64,000 nucleotides of DNA from Ilumatobacteraceae bacterium. Its GTDB lineage: Bacteria; Actinomycetota; Acidimicrobiia; Acidimicrobiales; Ilumatobacteraceae. The stretch spans positions 62,001-126,000 of the forward strand of contig JAOBWK010000029.1 of NCBI GenBank assembly GCA_025463305.1. Direction: 5' to 3'. Position numbers and translations under genes: made by a program. Numbering within the stretch: position 1 is the stretch's first letter; every line of letters begins with the position of its first letter. The notes beneath the pieces were generated by a model. The model was not told where the DNA came from. It did not search any database and saw nothing but the letters and a program-made list of their open reading frames with translations. This document shows positions 49,842 through 58,793 of this stretch, piece by piece.

Positions 49842-50716
49842 CCGTCGACGTCGAGAGGCGACTGCGCGCCTACGTGATGACCCTCGATCACGCGATCGAC
49901 GCCCGACGCGAGTCGGCGCCCGACGTGGATCGAAGAACGCGCCGACCGGCCATGAGCGCGGTTCGCCCTTCGCGGGCTCGGGTCCTCGTCGCCTGCGCGT
50001 GCGTCGTCGCCGTTGCAGCGATCGTCATCGTCGCTGTCTCCGTGGGCAGGCCGGATCACCGCAGCCTCACGGCACTGACCACGGTCGCTGCCGACACCAC
50101 TGCCACCACGGGCCCGCTGGCATCGACCGCGCCGAGCGTCGCCCCGTCGGCAGTGCCAGCGGAGCCGACCACGACCTCGACCCCGGCATCGACCGTGCCG
50201 CAGAAGCCGGTGCTCGACACCCTCGCCATCGGGGAGTCCGTGATGCAGGGTGCGTTGACGCAGCAGCTTGCGTCGCGTGGTGTGACCGTCGACGCCCGGG
50301 AGGGCCTACAGGCCAGAGGCATGATCGAGGTTCTCCGGGCCGATCTCGACAAGTACACCGTCACGAACGCGGTGGTGATCCAGGTGGGTACGAACGGCAC
50401 GGTGACCCAGGCGGAGTACGACCAGCTGGCGAACATGGTGGCGGCGTACCAGCACGTGTACTTCCTGACGGTGAAGGCGCCGAAGTCGTTGATCGACGTC
50501 GACAACGCGCTCATCAAGGCGCTCCCCGCGTCGCATCCGAACGTCACGGTCGTCGACTGGGAGGCGCTCGGCAACACCATCGAGAGCGAGCTGTCGTCCT
50601 CCGATGGCTACGTGCACCTGAAGACCAGCTCGGCCAGACGCGACTACTCGAACCTGATCCTCGGCGCGCTCGGCAAGCCACTGATCCCGGATCCGACCGT
50701 CATCACCACCCGGTGA
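49838..50716 (+). CDS. Membrane-anchored SGNH-hydrolase-like protein
   Basis: 292 residues. A short cytoplasmic part (~65), one helix (VLVACACVVAVAAIVIVAVSVG), a Thr/Pro/Ala linker and a C-terminal SGNH-type domain like those of cell-wall O-acetyltransferases: LAIGESVMQGALTQQLASRGVTVDAREG, VIQVGTNGTV and DGYVHL. Block I reads GES instead of GDS; Ser, Asn and the terminal His remain. The layout sigma gene followed by an anchored outer domain mirrors sigma/anti-sigma pairs, so it could couple wall modification to regulation. Confidence 0.75.
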   Translation: MTVDVERRLRAYVMTLDHAIDARRESAPDVDRRTRRPAMSAVRPSRARVLVACACVVAVAAIVIVAVSVGRPDHRSLTALTTVAADTTATTGPLASTAPSVAPSAVPAEPTTTSTPASTVPQKPVLDTLAIGESVMQGALTQQLASRGVTVDAREGLQARGMIEVLRADLDKYTVTNAVVIQVGTNGTVTQAEYDQLANMVAAYQHVYFLTVKAPKSLIDVDNALIKALPASHPNVTVVDWEALGNTIESELSSSDGYVHLKTSSARRDYSNLILGALGKPLIPDPTVITTR

Positions 50717-50761
50717 GGGGCCGGTCTTCGGACGATGCTGCGTCGGCTACCGTTCCGATCC

Positions 50762-50923
50762 ATGGGGACTGTCGATCATGACGAGCGTGACACCGACGTG
50801 ACGCCCCTGGCGGAGGCGTGCCAATCCTGTGGCTCGCCGCAAGCCAAGGCGTGGAGCACCGGCGGCGGTTACGTGCGGATGTGCCCGGTGTGCGCAGCGC
50901 TGCACGACATCGGCTGCCCATAG
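50762..50923 (+). CDS. Small zinc-ribbon-like protein
   Basis: 53 residues with two Cys-x2-Cys pairs: CQSCGSPQ and CPVC (16 residues between) plus a terminal Cys. A single zinc site is likely. TACCGT stands eight bases before the ATG. Function unknown; short zinc ribbons are often accessory factors. An earlier in-frame ATG at 50735 is less likely. Confidence 0.5.
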   Translation: MGTVDHDERDTDVTPLAEACQSCGSPQAKAWSTGGGYVRMCPVCAALHDIGCP

Positions 50924-50981
50924 GTCCGGCGTCGCCGAAGGGAGTCTCGCCGCCGCGTCACCGACATGACAGCGAGCGGCG

Positions 50982-51230
50982 AGTCAGCGGTACCACGCGA
51001 CCACCGGAGAGAACGCGTTCAAGGATTGCGCCGCGATCAAGGGTGCGATCTCCCTCGCCGGCAAGACCGGCACAGCCCAAGGCTCCGAGAGCAAGCCCTG
51101 GTACGACTCGTCGGTGTTCGCTGGGTTCCATCCCGCCACCGACGACGATCCGACGGCGACTCCGTACGTCGTCGTGTCGTACCTCGAGAAGGCCGGCGAC
51201 GGCGCGAACGCATCGGCCCGAACCATTGTC
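50982..51230 (+). pseudogene. Remnant of a penicillin-binding protein transpeptidase domain
   Basis: The frame encodes a C-terminal transpeptidase stretch: FKDCAAIKGAISLAGKTGTAQ with the third catalytic motif KTG, then YDSSVFAGFHPA and PYVVVSYLEKAGDGANASAR. The SxxK and SxN motifs, which would lie over 100 residues upstream, are missing; an in-frame stop at 50967 and unrelated sequence come before. So it is a truncated relic left by a rearrangement. The frame runs on into the next gene only by chance. Confidence 0.7.
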
Positions 51231-51314
51231 TTCTGCAGCGCGCACGCTCGCAATCCGAAGCACGACAAACGTAACGGAGGTCGCCGCTGTGACGTGTCCG
51301 TATCATTTCGGTCA

Positions 51315-51815
51315 ATGCCTCGAACCCCGAACACCCAGAACGATCGCGACATCGCCAAGCTCCTCAAGAGCGGCAAGTCCGTCGTCCAGATCGCCGAGCA
51401 ACTCGGCGTCTCCGATCCCACGGTGTACAAGGCGATCCGCCGACTTGGGTTGTCGCTTCCCGGCCGCCTGGATCTCGCCCCACCACCGACAACCGCCGGC
51501 AAGCCTGCGACGAAGAAGACCGCCGCCACGACCGCTGCAGCCGATGCCTCAACCCCTGCCCCGCCGGCGAAGAAGGCCACTGCGAAGCGCGCACCGACCA
51601 AGGCGCCCAACGCTCGCCCCACGGCCACCACGTCGGTGAAGAGCGTCGCGCTCGTTCCGATCGCGGCCGACGATTCCCTGTTGTTGACCGTTCGTGTCGA
51701 CAAGGGCATCGAGCTCCTGAAGAACCTGTCGGCACGGATCGTCCGTCACGAACGTGAGCTCGCGATTGCCCGGCAGCGTTACGCAGACACGCTCGCTGCG
51801 CTCGCTCTCGAGTAG
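51315..51815 (+). CDS. HTH protein with Ala/Lys/Pro linker and coiled-coil end
   Basis: 166 residues. N-terminal HTH like resolvase/HTH_7 domains: DRDIAKLLKSGKSVVQIAEQLGVSDPTVYKAIRRLGLSLP. A ~70-residue linker of Ala, Thr, Lys and Pro follows, then a helical end (VDKGIELLKNLSARIVRHERELAIARQRYADTLAALALE). Looks like a nucleoid-associated or regulatory protein. TATCAT lies eight bases before the ATG. Confidence 0.7.
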   Translation: MPRTPNTQNDRDIAKLLKSGKSVVQIAEQLGVSDPTVYKAIRRLGLSLPGRLDLAPPPTTAGKPATKKTAATTAAADASTPAPPAKKATAKRAPTKAPNARPTATTSVKSVALVPIAADDSLLLTVRVDKGIELLKNLSARIVRHERELAIARQRYADTLAALALE

Positions 51816-51869
51816 CCCGCTCCTGCGCCGCGCGATGGCCGGCGAACACGTCCAACCTAGGATCCGGAA

Positions 51870-53000
51870 ATCGCGACCAGGAACCGTACGACTCACGATC
51901 GACAGGCGGTCCGCCGGGGTCCGACGGATCGCAGCTCGGGGCGGCGGCCGTCGCGGCGGACCTACCTCAGGCGACGCTTCCTCGTCGCAACCGTGGTGGT
52001 CGTCGCGGCCGCTGGTGTGGTGGCAGCGAGATCGACATCGGACACGGCCCGAACATCGGGATCGTCGACCGTCTCGTTGCCAGCGTCAGGCGATCCGTCG
52101 CCGTCGAGCGACGCTCCATCGAGCGCGGCACCCGGTCCTGTGGTCGCACCGTCCGCATCGACGCCGGCCGGGCTGTTGCTCGTCGGAGACAGCTTCGCCG
52201 GCGGCCTGTCGCCGTTCCTCGAACGGGCCTTGTCCTCGCTCGGCGAGACCACGCTGACCACCGACTACAAGGTGTCGTCCGGGCTCGTCCGCAACGACTT
52301 CTTCGATTGGCCGGCGCACCTTGCCCAGACCATGCCGAGCGCTGGCGCGCGCGTCGTCGTCGCGATGTTCGGAGCAAACGACGGCCAATCGTTCCACGAC
52401 ATGCCGAACGTGGCCGTTGACTCGGACCAATGGAAGACCGAGTACGCGAAGCGTGTCGACGCGATGATCGATCTGCTCACCGCAGGCGGCAGACAGGTCA
52501 TCTGGGTGGGTGTCCCCGATGCCCAGGATCCTGACCTGACCGCGCACCTCTCGGTCCAGAACGAGGTCGCAGAAGCCGAAGTGGCAAAGCATCCAACGGT
52601 CGTGTTCGTCGACACGTGGAAGTACTTCTCGGGGATCTCCGGCGGGTTCGCACCATTGATCCGTGACCCCCGCACGGGCGCGTTCGTCGCGACGCGCTCC
52701 ACGAAGGACGGCTTTCACCCGAACACCGAAGGCGAGGAGATCCTCGCCGCATACGTGTCCCAAGCCGTCGTCGACGTGCTCGCCAAGCTCGGGGCGGACG
52801 TCTCGACCGCGTCCACACTTCCGCAGGCGCAGGACGGCGCAGCATCGGCCTTCTATGTCGTCGTCGACGGCGACAGCCTCAGCAAGATCGCCGGCCAAGT
52901 CGGAACCACCGTGTCGGCCATCGTCGCGGCGAACGGGTGGGATTCGGCTGAGCACCTGATCTACGCCGGCATGAAGCTCAAGATGCCGACCTCCACGTAG
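51870..53000 (+). CDS. Membrane-anchored SGNH/DUF459-type hydrolase with LysM domain (apparent ATC start)
   Basis: 376 residues if started at ATC 51870. A basic N-terminus (RRPSRRTYLRRR) and one helix (FLVATVVVVAAAGVVAA) form a signal anchor. Then a Ser/Pro/Ala linker, an SGNH-like domain with LLLVGDSFAGGL, VAMFGANDGQ and TKDGFHPNTEGE, and a C-terminal LysM (YVVVDGDSLSKIAGQVGTTVSAIVAANGW) that binds peptidoglycan. The first GTG in frame (51993) would cut off the basic part of the anchor. TAGGAT at 51858-51863, six bases and ATC match the layout of the enoyl-CoA hydratase gene. Probably remodels cell-wall sugars. Confidence 0.78.
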   Translation: MATRNRTTHDRQAVRRGPTDRSSGRRPSRRTYLRRRFLVATVVVVAAAGVVAARSTSDTARTSGSSTVSLPASGDPSPSSDAPSSAAPGPVVAPSASTPAGLLLVGDSFAGGLSPFLERALSSLGETTLTTDYKVSSGLVRNDFFDWPAHLAQTMPSAGARVVVAMFGANDGQSFHDMPNVAVDSDQWKTEYAKRVDAMIDLLTAGGRQVIWVGVPDAQDPDLTAHLSVQNEVAEAEVAKHPTVVFVDTWKYFSGISGGFAPLIRDPRTGAFVATRSTKDGFHPNTEGEEILAAYVSQAVVDVLAKLGADVSTASTLPQAQDGAASAFYVVVDGDSLSKIAGQVGTTVSAIVAANGWDSAEHLIYAGMKLKMPTST

Positions 53001-53128
53001 AGGTCCGAGTACGTGTCAGCCGTTGGCGACCATCGGGAGTTCCGACGAGCAGATCGGAGCGGGAACCAACGAAGTCGCGTGTGCTGGCCTCGCGGCGTGT
53101 CGTCGAGGCGTCATCAGAGCTCGCGCGC

Positions 53129-54149
53129 TCAACCGGTGACGGTGATGGGCACTTCGGGCGACAGGTAGGTCGGGCCTCCTGGTGGCCCTTCTGCGGTGTA
53201 GGCGACGCGGAGGCCGTACACGCCAGGAGGCACGGCACTGCCAGGCCCGCCATCGCAGCGATTCGCTCCATAGATCAGATCGATCGAGCCGGTACCGCCG
53301 GGGGCGACTACGGGTCCACCGCCGACGCCGGCGATGCCTCCCGCGAAGTCGCCGATGACGTGGTCGGTGCCGGGAGCGACGAGAACTCCGACGACGGGCG
53401 AGCCGCTGTCCAACGTGAAGGGTGCCGAGCCGGTGTTGGTGATCTCGAGCTGCCCCTTCCCCATCTCCCACTGATGGATCGAGGACTGATCGGGTACGAC
53501 GCGGAGTGCGATGCCGGCGTCTGCCGGATCGGTCCCGATCAGGTCCGGGCACACCGGAGACCGGACATCCGGACCATCGCATCCCGCAGGCCGATAGGTG
53601 TGGCTGCCGAGCGTGATCCGCAGCGCGTCGCCCCAACGGGCGAGGAGCTCGTCAGCGTATGTCTCCAGACCCGGTGCGAGTTGGATGTCGACCGCCAGCC
53701 AGCCGGTGCCGACCTCAGAGAAGTACGGCGGATCGACGGCGATGCTCGTGGAGATCGCATCGAGCTCGGGCAGGGTGTGTGTGGCCTGTTCGACGACGAG
53801 CCGCTCCGGGTGGGCCACCAGCAGGCAGCCGCTCCGGTGAGGACGACATCATCTCCGGGCAGCGACACCCTCGACGGGTCGATCGGATCGTTCGGCGGCA
53901 CGGTGAGCGCGGGGACCGCGGTCGTCCCCGGCGCGACCGTCAGGGCCGTGGTGCCTGGCAGCGCGGTGGTCTGCGGCGCGAGCGTGAGGGTCGTGGTGCT
54001 TGGCAGCTCGGTCGTCTGTGGCACGGTTGTCGTCGGCCGACAGGGACGCTCCCGGCGGTCGCGCTCCGTGTGGCCGTCGATCGACTCCCACACGCCGCGA
54101 CGCTGATGAGGAGGACCCCCACGGCGAGAGACCGGATCGTCGCCTTCAC
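53129..54149 (-). pseudogene. Lipoprotein gene split by two frameshifts
   Basis: A GTG start at 54149 after GACGAT-N6 opens a frame with a lipoprotein signal (SLAVGVLLISVAAC). Around 54040 the sense continues in another frame with a Thr/Pro linker (PTTTVPQTTELPSTTTL). Around 53835 it shifts again into HPERLVVEQATHTLPELDA, leading to a ~220-residue outer domain (ITNTGSAPFTLDSGSP, then PPGVYGLRVAY). All three parts belong together as one lipoprotein. Either the gene is broken or the sequence has errors here; the two shifts lie in GC-rich runs. Confidence 0.6.
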
Positions 54150-54229
54150 CCCGTCATCGTCGCACGCTGGAGCTCACGGGTCATCGCGTTCACGTGTTCG
54201 TCGCCAGAAGTTCGGTGGGTGCGGATCGG

Positions 54230-54949
54230 TCAGTGGATGCGGCCGTGGCGGCGGCGGACGCGGGCGATGCCTCGCAGGTCGTGCCAGGCGGTGCGAACGA
54301 TGTGCACTCGTGAGTCGGGGTCATCGACCCAATCGACCGGAACCTCGTGGATCGGGTGGCCTCGACGTGCGGCGAGCACCAGCAATTCGGTGTCGAAGAA
54401 CCACCCGTTGTCCTGCACATCGGGGAGCAGAGCGGCGGCCACATCGGCGCGGATCGCCTTGAACCCGCACTGGGCGTCGCGGAACGACGTGCCGAGCACA
54501 TGGTGCAGCAGCGCGTTGTAGCAGCGAGAGATGACCTCGCGCTTCACGCCGCGGACGATCCGCGATTCGCTCGCGAGACGGCAGCCGATGGCGATGTCCG
54601 CGCGCCCGTCGCGCACCGCTGCGACGAGCTCGTGCAGTGCGTCCAGGCCGGTCGACAGGTCGACGTCTGTGTAGGCGAGGATCGATGCGTCGGAGCTGGT
54701 CCACGCCGACCGCAGCGCGAGTCCTCGTCCGGCACCGTCGACCTCGATGACGCGAACGTGGGGTAGCTCCGCGGCAAGTCGGTGCGCAACCTTCAACGTG
54801 TCGTCGGTGGAGCCGTTCTCCGCGATCGTGATCTGCCAGCTCCGCCAATTCTGGAGGTACGAGTGCAGGGCATGCACACTCGCGACGAGGACGTGTGCCT
54901 CGTTGTGCACCGGCACCACGATGTCGAGCTCGAGTCTGTCGCGCGGCAC
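54230..54949 (-). CDS. Family 2 glycosyltransferase, dolichyl/polyprenyl-phosphate sugar type
   Basis: 239 residues. ELDIVVPVHNEAHVL and SWQITIAENGSTDDTL form the nucleotide-sugar site; YTDVDLSTGLDAL is the DxD metal motif and FRDAQCGFKAIR the acceptor region of polyprenyl-phosphate glycosyltransferases (DPM1/Alg5-like). The WFFDTELLVLA near the end is also typical. It would load a sugar onto a lipid carrier at the inner membrane face for use by a GT-C enzyme such as the one encoded just upstream. Starts at GTG 54949, sharing one base with that gene's stop (TAGTG). Confidence 0.88.
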   Translation of the reverse strand: MPRDRLELDIVVPVHNEAHVLVASVHALHSYLQNWRSWQITIAENGSTDDTLKVAHRLAAELPHVRVIEVDGAGRGLALRSAWTSSDASILAYTDVDLSTGLDALHELVAAVRDGRADIAIGCRLASESRIVRGVKREVISRCYNALLHHVLGTSFRDAQCGFKAIRADVAAALLPDVQDNGWFFDTELLVLAARRGHPIHEVPVDWVDDPDSRVHIVRTAWHDLRGIARVRRRHGRIH

Positions 54950-56172
54950 TAAGCGACCCAGCGTTTGGTGATCCAGCGGTCCAGCGATGCCGCGGCGAGC
55001 ACGAGGCTGCCGGCGCCGAGCGAGAACACGATCGTGCGTCGGTTCTTGACCAGGTCGGTGACGGCGACGTAGAGCGGCAGGACCAGCATGAGGTAGCGCG
55101 TGCTCGACATCCAGGCATACAGCGGCGCAGCGGCGCTCGAGGACGCGATGAGCAACCACTGCGCACCCGCCCAAGCGAGCAACACCCATCGACACCGCTC
55201 GAACCGTTGCCGGCACAGCAACGGCCACAAGACGAGGACGAGCAACGCCGCGAGGACGAAGTAGTGGTCGGCCAGGATGGGCCAGCCGAGGTACCAGTCG
55301 GGGTGTCGGATGAACCGGATCGCGTCGGGGATCGTCTGCGTCAGCGGCGCCGGATGCTTGCCCCAATACCGGCGGAGCTCGCGGGTGAAGGCAAACCAAT
55401 CGTGATACACGATCCTGTTGATCGCCAGGAACGCGACGTACCCACTCGCCGCGACGGCCGTCCATCCGAGTCTGCGCATGCGGCGCGTCCACGGCATGGC
55501 CGTGTCCGTCAGAACCCACAACGCGAGGGGAACGATGCACAAGAACCCGGGCTGGCGCGTCAGCGCTGCGAACGCCGCGAAGACCGAGGCCACCCCGACC
55601 CGATCCTTGAGCAGGAAGTACAGGAACCCGGCAGTCAAGAGCAGGAAGAGGCTCTCGCTGTAGAGCAACGAGAAGTAGATGGTGGCCGGCGACACGATGA
55701 ACAAGAGCAGCGACAGCTGTGCGCCGTCCCGCAACGCCGGCCGAGACCGCAACGCTCGATAGAACCACGTGTGGCCGACGACCGAGGCCACGGCCGAGAC
55801 AGCGAACGCGGCGACGACGTCCTTGCGGAAGATGAACATCGCGACTCGAACGAGCGCGGGGTACAGCGGGAAGAAGGCGATCGCCGAGGGGCGGGAGCCA
55901 TGGGGCTGATATCCGTGCTGAGCGATCGACAGGAACCAGCTCGCGTCGTTCTTGCGGAACACCGATGACAGTTCGGTGAACGAGTACCCGCAGGATGCGC
56001 CGGCGAGGACGATGATGGTCGCCAGGGCCAACTGGTATCCGGCGAACACCATCACGTCGCGTGGCACGCGGTCGGTCGCGCGGCGGAACCACCGCGGCCC
56101 GGGACCCTCGCCGCTCGTCCCATCCACGACCGCGACTCGCCCGACGGCTACGAGTTCGATGTCGCTGCACAT
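54949..56172 (-). CDS. GT-C family membrane mannosyltransferase-like protein
   Basis: 407 residues with about nine to ten membrane helices. The PIG-V-like pattern is present: FRKNDASWFLSIAQHGYQPHGSRPSAIAFFPLYPALVRV with the catalytic Asp near the start, then YFSLLYSESLFLLLTAGFLYFLL and ALTRQPGFLCIVPLA. It transfers a sugar from a polyprenyl-phosphate donor on the outer side of the membrane. Coupled to the family 2 enzyme that would make the donor. The first 24 bp overlap the upstream lipoprotein gene. Confidence 0.85.
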   Translation of the reverse strand: MCSDIELVAVGRVAVVDGTSGEGPGPRWFRRATDRVPRDVMVFAGYQLALATIIVLAGASCGYSFTELSSVFRKNDASWFLSIAQHGYQPHGSRPSAIAFFPLYPALVRVAMFIFRKDVVAAFAVSAVASVVGHTWFYRALRSRPALRDGAQLSLLLFIVSPATIYFSLLYSESLFLLLTAGFLYFLLKDRVGVASVFAAFAALTRQPGFLCIVPLALWVLTDTAMPWTRRMRRLGWTAVAASGYVAFLAINRIVYHDWFAFTRELRRYWGKHPAPLTQTIPDAIRFIRHPDWYLGWPILADHYFVLAALLVLVLWPLLCRQRFERCRWVLLAWAGAQWLLIASSSAAAPLYAWMSSTRYLMLVLPLYVAVTDLVKNRRTIVFSLGAGSLVLAAASLDRWITKRWVA

Positions 56173-56654
56173 CCGCCGCGGTCCGCCTGCGTGGTGCTGG
56201 TCTTCTGCTCGAGACTCGCAGCGGTGGCATCTTGTTCGCACACGGAGACGGTGACTCCGGCTGGCACACCCTTCGCCATGGCACGGACGAGTGCTCGCTG
56301 CGCGAGGGCGTCATCACCAGGTTCGAGGGGATGCACGACCAACACGACGGCACTCGAGCCGGGCGTGAGGAATGTGACGAACCGTGATCCGAATGCAGAT
56401 CTGCCCTCGTTGGCGATGAAGTGCGACGCGTTTGCAGCAACCTCGGCGGGCGATGGCTGGGTGGTCACCACCGCCTGGCTCGAGGCCGCTTGCGAGCTGG
56501 GTGTCAAGAGGGTCGTACCGGTCGACGTACCGATCGCACCACCCGCAGCGAGGTGTCCGGAACCGTCACTGCCGGTCGTCATCTGATCAGGATCGCCGCA
56601 CGCTGCCAACGAGCAGAGCACCACCACAGACGCAAACATGATCCGACGAGACAT
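56148..56654 (-). CDS. Small lipoprotein
   Basis: 168 residues. Lipobox SLAAC, a Gly/Thr/Ser linker with Gln, then ~95 residues (EVAANASHFIANEGRSAFGSRFVTFLTPGSSAVVLVVHPLEPGDDALAQRALVRAMAKGVPAGVTVSVCEQ) with alpha+beta character. No known family. An upstream in-frame ATG (56681) is possible. Same direction as, and overlapping, the glycosyltransferase pair, hence likely one transcript. Confidence 0.6.
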   Translation of the reverse strand: MSRRIMFASVVVLCSLAACGDPDQMTTGSDGSGHLAAGGAIGTSTGTTLLTPSSQAASSQAVVTTQPSPAEVAANASHFIANEGRSAFGSRFVTFLTPGSSAVVLVVHPLEPGDDALAQRALVRAMAKGVPAGVTVSVCEQDATAASLEQKTSTTQADRGGCAATSNS

Positions 56655-57501
56655 GCCACTCCATTCGTCGATCGGTCTCGTCATCGTGCAGGCGTCTGCA
56701 CGTGACGTCAAGGACAGGACTGGGGACTTCGACACTGATTCACTCCGTGTTCACTCGGCGTCGCCGGCGACGAGCCCGGCAGGATCAGGCCGAGATCCTC
56801 CGACGGCTACGGCTGCGACTGCGGCGAGGGCTGGTACTTCGGGTGGCCACGACCCGATGATCAGATCGGCATGAACCACATGTCGAGGCTCGTCCAACAC
56901 GACCAGTGCGTCACCTCGACGGCTGATTGAACCAAGGGCCGGTCGACGCTCGGATTGCGGAGCGCCGGGACGTTCCGGCTTCGGCGGATGCGACGCTGCA
57001 CGATCAGCCATTCAGCGACGACCATGACCACGCTGTCGTCGAGCGGGTCGAGATCGCGATCGTTCACCTCTGCATGGTGGCTCATCTCCGGTGAGCGGTC
57101 GGCTCGAGTTCCCAACTGTTCGACAGCAGTTCACCTGCCAGCCACCCCTCGTCCCCTCGTCGTCTGATTCGCTGAGAAGCGATGGATGGACGAGCCGGTC
57201 GAACACGTGCGACCGCACCGGACACACCGGTCTGGGCTCCGCACACCGGGCACAGTGCTGGTCACGTTCGAGATCTGAGGCGACAGCTCGACTGGCACCG
57301 AGTGCACAGCGCGCCTCAGCATCATCGAGAGGTATGACGCTGCGGATGCGCGCGGACCTGTGGGTGGACTGAGCGCTGCGCGGCGATGCAGGATCGGCTC
57401 TTCACGTCGTCCTTGAGACGTCGAACGCCACGCGGTCGGCCCACCGCGTGCTGTGGTAGCAGCCGTTTCCATGCCTGGCTTTCATCGCTCGGCCACCATC
57501 G
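56655..57501. other. Long intergenic stretch
   Basis: About 850 bp. Candidate short frames exist on the minus strand, e.g. 56861-57085 (74 residues, with NDRDLDPLDDSVVMVVAEWLIVQRR) and a cysteine-rich piece near 57100-57270 (CPVCGAQTGVS), but they lie in different frames and read as relics rather than genes. Nothing else is recognisable. Homology to the segment upstream of 59176 begins near the right end. Confidence 0.35.
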
Positions 57502-57545
57502 GGACGTGCGCTGTTCATCTGTCGGACACCCGCCACCCTTACGGT
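57502..57545 (+). promoter_or_regulatory. Promoter with three 11-nt repeats (PHO-box-like), copy 1
   Basis: Units GGACGTGCGCT, GTTCATCTGTC and GGACACCCGCC (57502-57534) follow one another without gaps, then TACGGT (57540-57545) as -10, with ATG nine bases later. The 11-nt spacing and GTTCA/GACAC content resemble PhoP-box direct repeats known from Streptomyces (GTTCACC-N4). A near-copy lies at 59176. Confidence 0.55.
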
Positions 57546-57554
57546 CGCGGGCTC

Positions 57555-58775
57555 ATGGACACCTTGCCGCGACTCGATGGCGAGCGCACGCCCCCCGAGC
57601 GCTCGGGCGCGGTCGAGGTGTTCCTGCAGACGCTGCAGGGTGCTCAGGCGCAGTACATCGCGTCCTTGCAGAACGCCGTCTTCGCGCTGCGCAACCAGAC
57701 CGGTCAGATGCCGTGCCTGGCCGCCGCCCACGGGCGCTTGACCCAGCGGATGTTCGACGCGCAACGCCTCATCCTGAGCCAGCGAGCCGACGCCGACGCC
57801 ACCGTTTCGCGGATCGCCCGCGACACCGAGCTCGAAGCGATCGCGATGGTCAACGCGGCTCGCCGTGCTGTCGCGACGAATGGGCGCACCACCGTCGCGC
57901 GTCGCGCCGTCGTTCGGCCAGCGCCGTCGGCCGCCCGCCCGATCGATGAAGCGATGATGTCACCGCGTCAGGAGATCGCGGCGATGGGGATGTCCGTCGT
58001 GCACTCGCTCGCTGACGTCGAGGCGTTGGCGCGCGTCATCGATGAGGCATTCGAACCGGACGAACCGGATGGTGTCGCGGCGCTGCGCCAGCTCGGCGCG
58101 CTGCTCGACGACTGGTGGTCGGCAGAGACGCAGGAGAGCCGTGCGGCGATCGACGATGCGCGTGCTCGGTCCGCACTGCGACTCCACATCGCGCAGATCC
58201 ACGCCGACGAGATCTCGGGTGGCGCACCTCTGCTGGAAGAGGTCGAGGCGGTCGAGCCCGAGCCGATCCCGGCCGGCGCCCCAACACCGGCGCTGACGCC
58301 AACGGTGGAACCGCCGGCCATCACAACCCGCGTCGAGCAACGACCAGTCGCTACCGTGCCGGACCTGCTCCCGACGACGATGCTCCGTGCGTTCGAAGGG
58401 GCTGACGCGACGAACTTGAGCGACCTGTTGGCGAGCCTGTCGGCTTCGTTGGACGACCCACGTGATGACACGCCTTCGAGCGGCCCCGTCATCGCGGATC
58501 GCCGCGACGACGAGGCGGTCGAGGCACACGTCGTCGACGTCACGGAGTCGGGGATCACCGCTCCGGTCGAACCGCGAGGACTCGTCATCCGGTTGGACGC
58601 CCCGGTGCCGGCCCCGGCCCTCGGCGGCTCGGACGAGGCGTTCCGGCGGTTCTGGGTGCGAGGTGGCCAGTCGGAGCCCGAGACGCACTCACTCGGATGG
58701 ATCGCGTTGCGAGTGGCGCTCCCGATGGCAGGCATCATGGGGGCAGTCGCCGCCGTCATGGCCGTGATCGGCTGA
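57555..58775 (+). CDS. Coiled-coil protein with C-terminal membrane anchor
   Basis: 406 residues. N-terminal helical region (FLQTLQGAQAQYIASLQNAVFALRNQT, then AHGRLTQRMFDAQRLILSQRADADATVSRIARDTELEAIAMV) typical of an antiparallel coiled coil, a middle of mixed acidic linkers (EEVEAVEPEPIPAG) and a single hydrophobic helix at the very end (LGWIALRVALPMAGIMGAVAAVMAVIG). So it is anchored tail-first, cytoplasmic side in. No known family. Driven by the PHO-box-like promoter. Confidence 0.6.
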   Translation: MDTLPRLDGERTPPERSGAVEVFLQTLQGAQAQYIASLQNAVFALRNQTGQMPCLAAAHGRLTQRMFDAQRLILSQRADADATVSRIARDTELEAIAMVNAARRAVATNGRTTVARRAVVRPAPSAARPIDEAMMSPRQEIAAMGMSVVHSLADVEALARVIDEAFEPDEPDGVAALRQLGALLDDWWSAETQESRAAIDDARARSALRLHIAQIHADEISGGAPLLEEVEAVEPEPIPAGAPTPALTPTVEPPAITTRVEQRPVATVPDLLPTTMLRAFEGADATNLSDLLASLSASLDDPRDDTPSSGPVIADRRDDEAVEAHVVDVTESGITAPVEPRGLVIRLDAPVPAPALGGSDEAFRRFWVRGGQSEPETHSLGWIALRVALPMAGIMGAVAAVMAVIG

Positions 58776-58793
58776 CGCTCGCCGGCCCGTGCG

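Noticed and set aside
57012..57270. Cysteine-rich minus-strand pieces (CPVCGAQTG)
   Set aside because: The protein-like pieces are in different frames and cannot be joined without several shifts.
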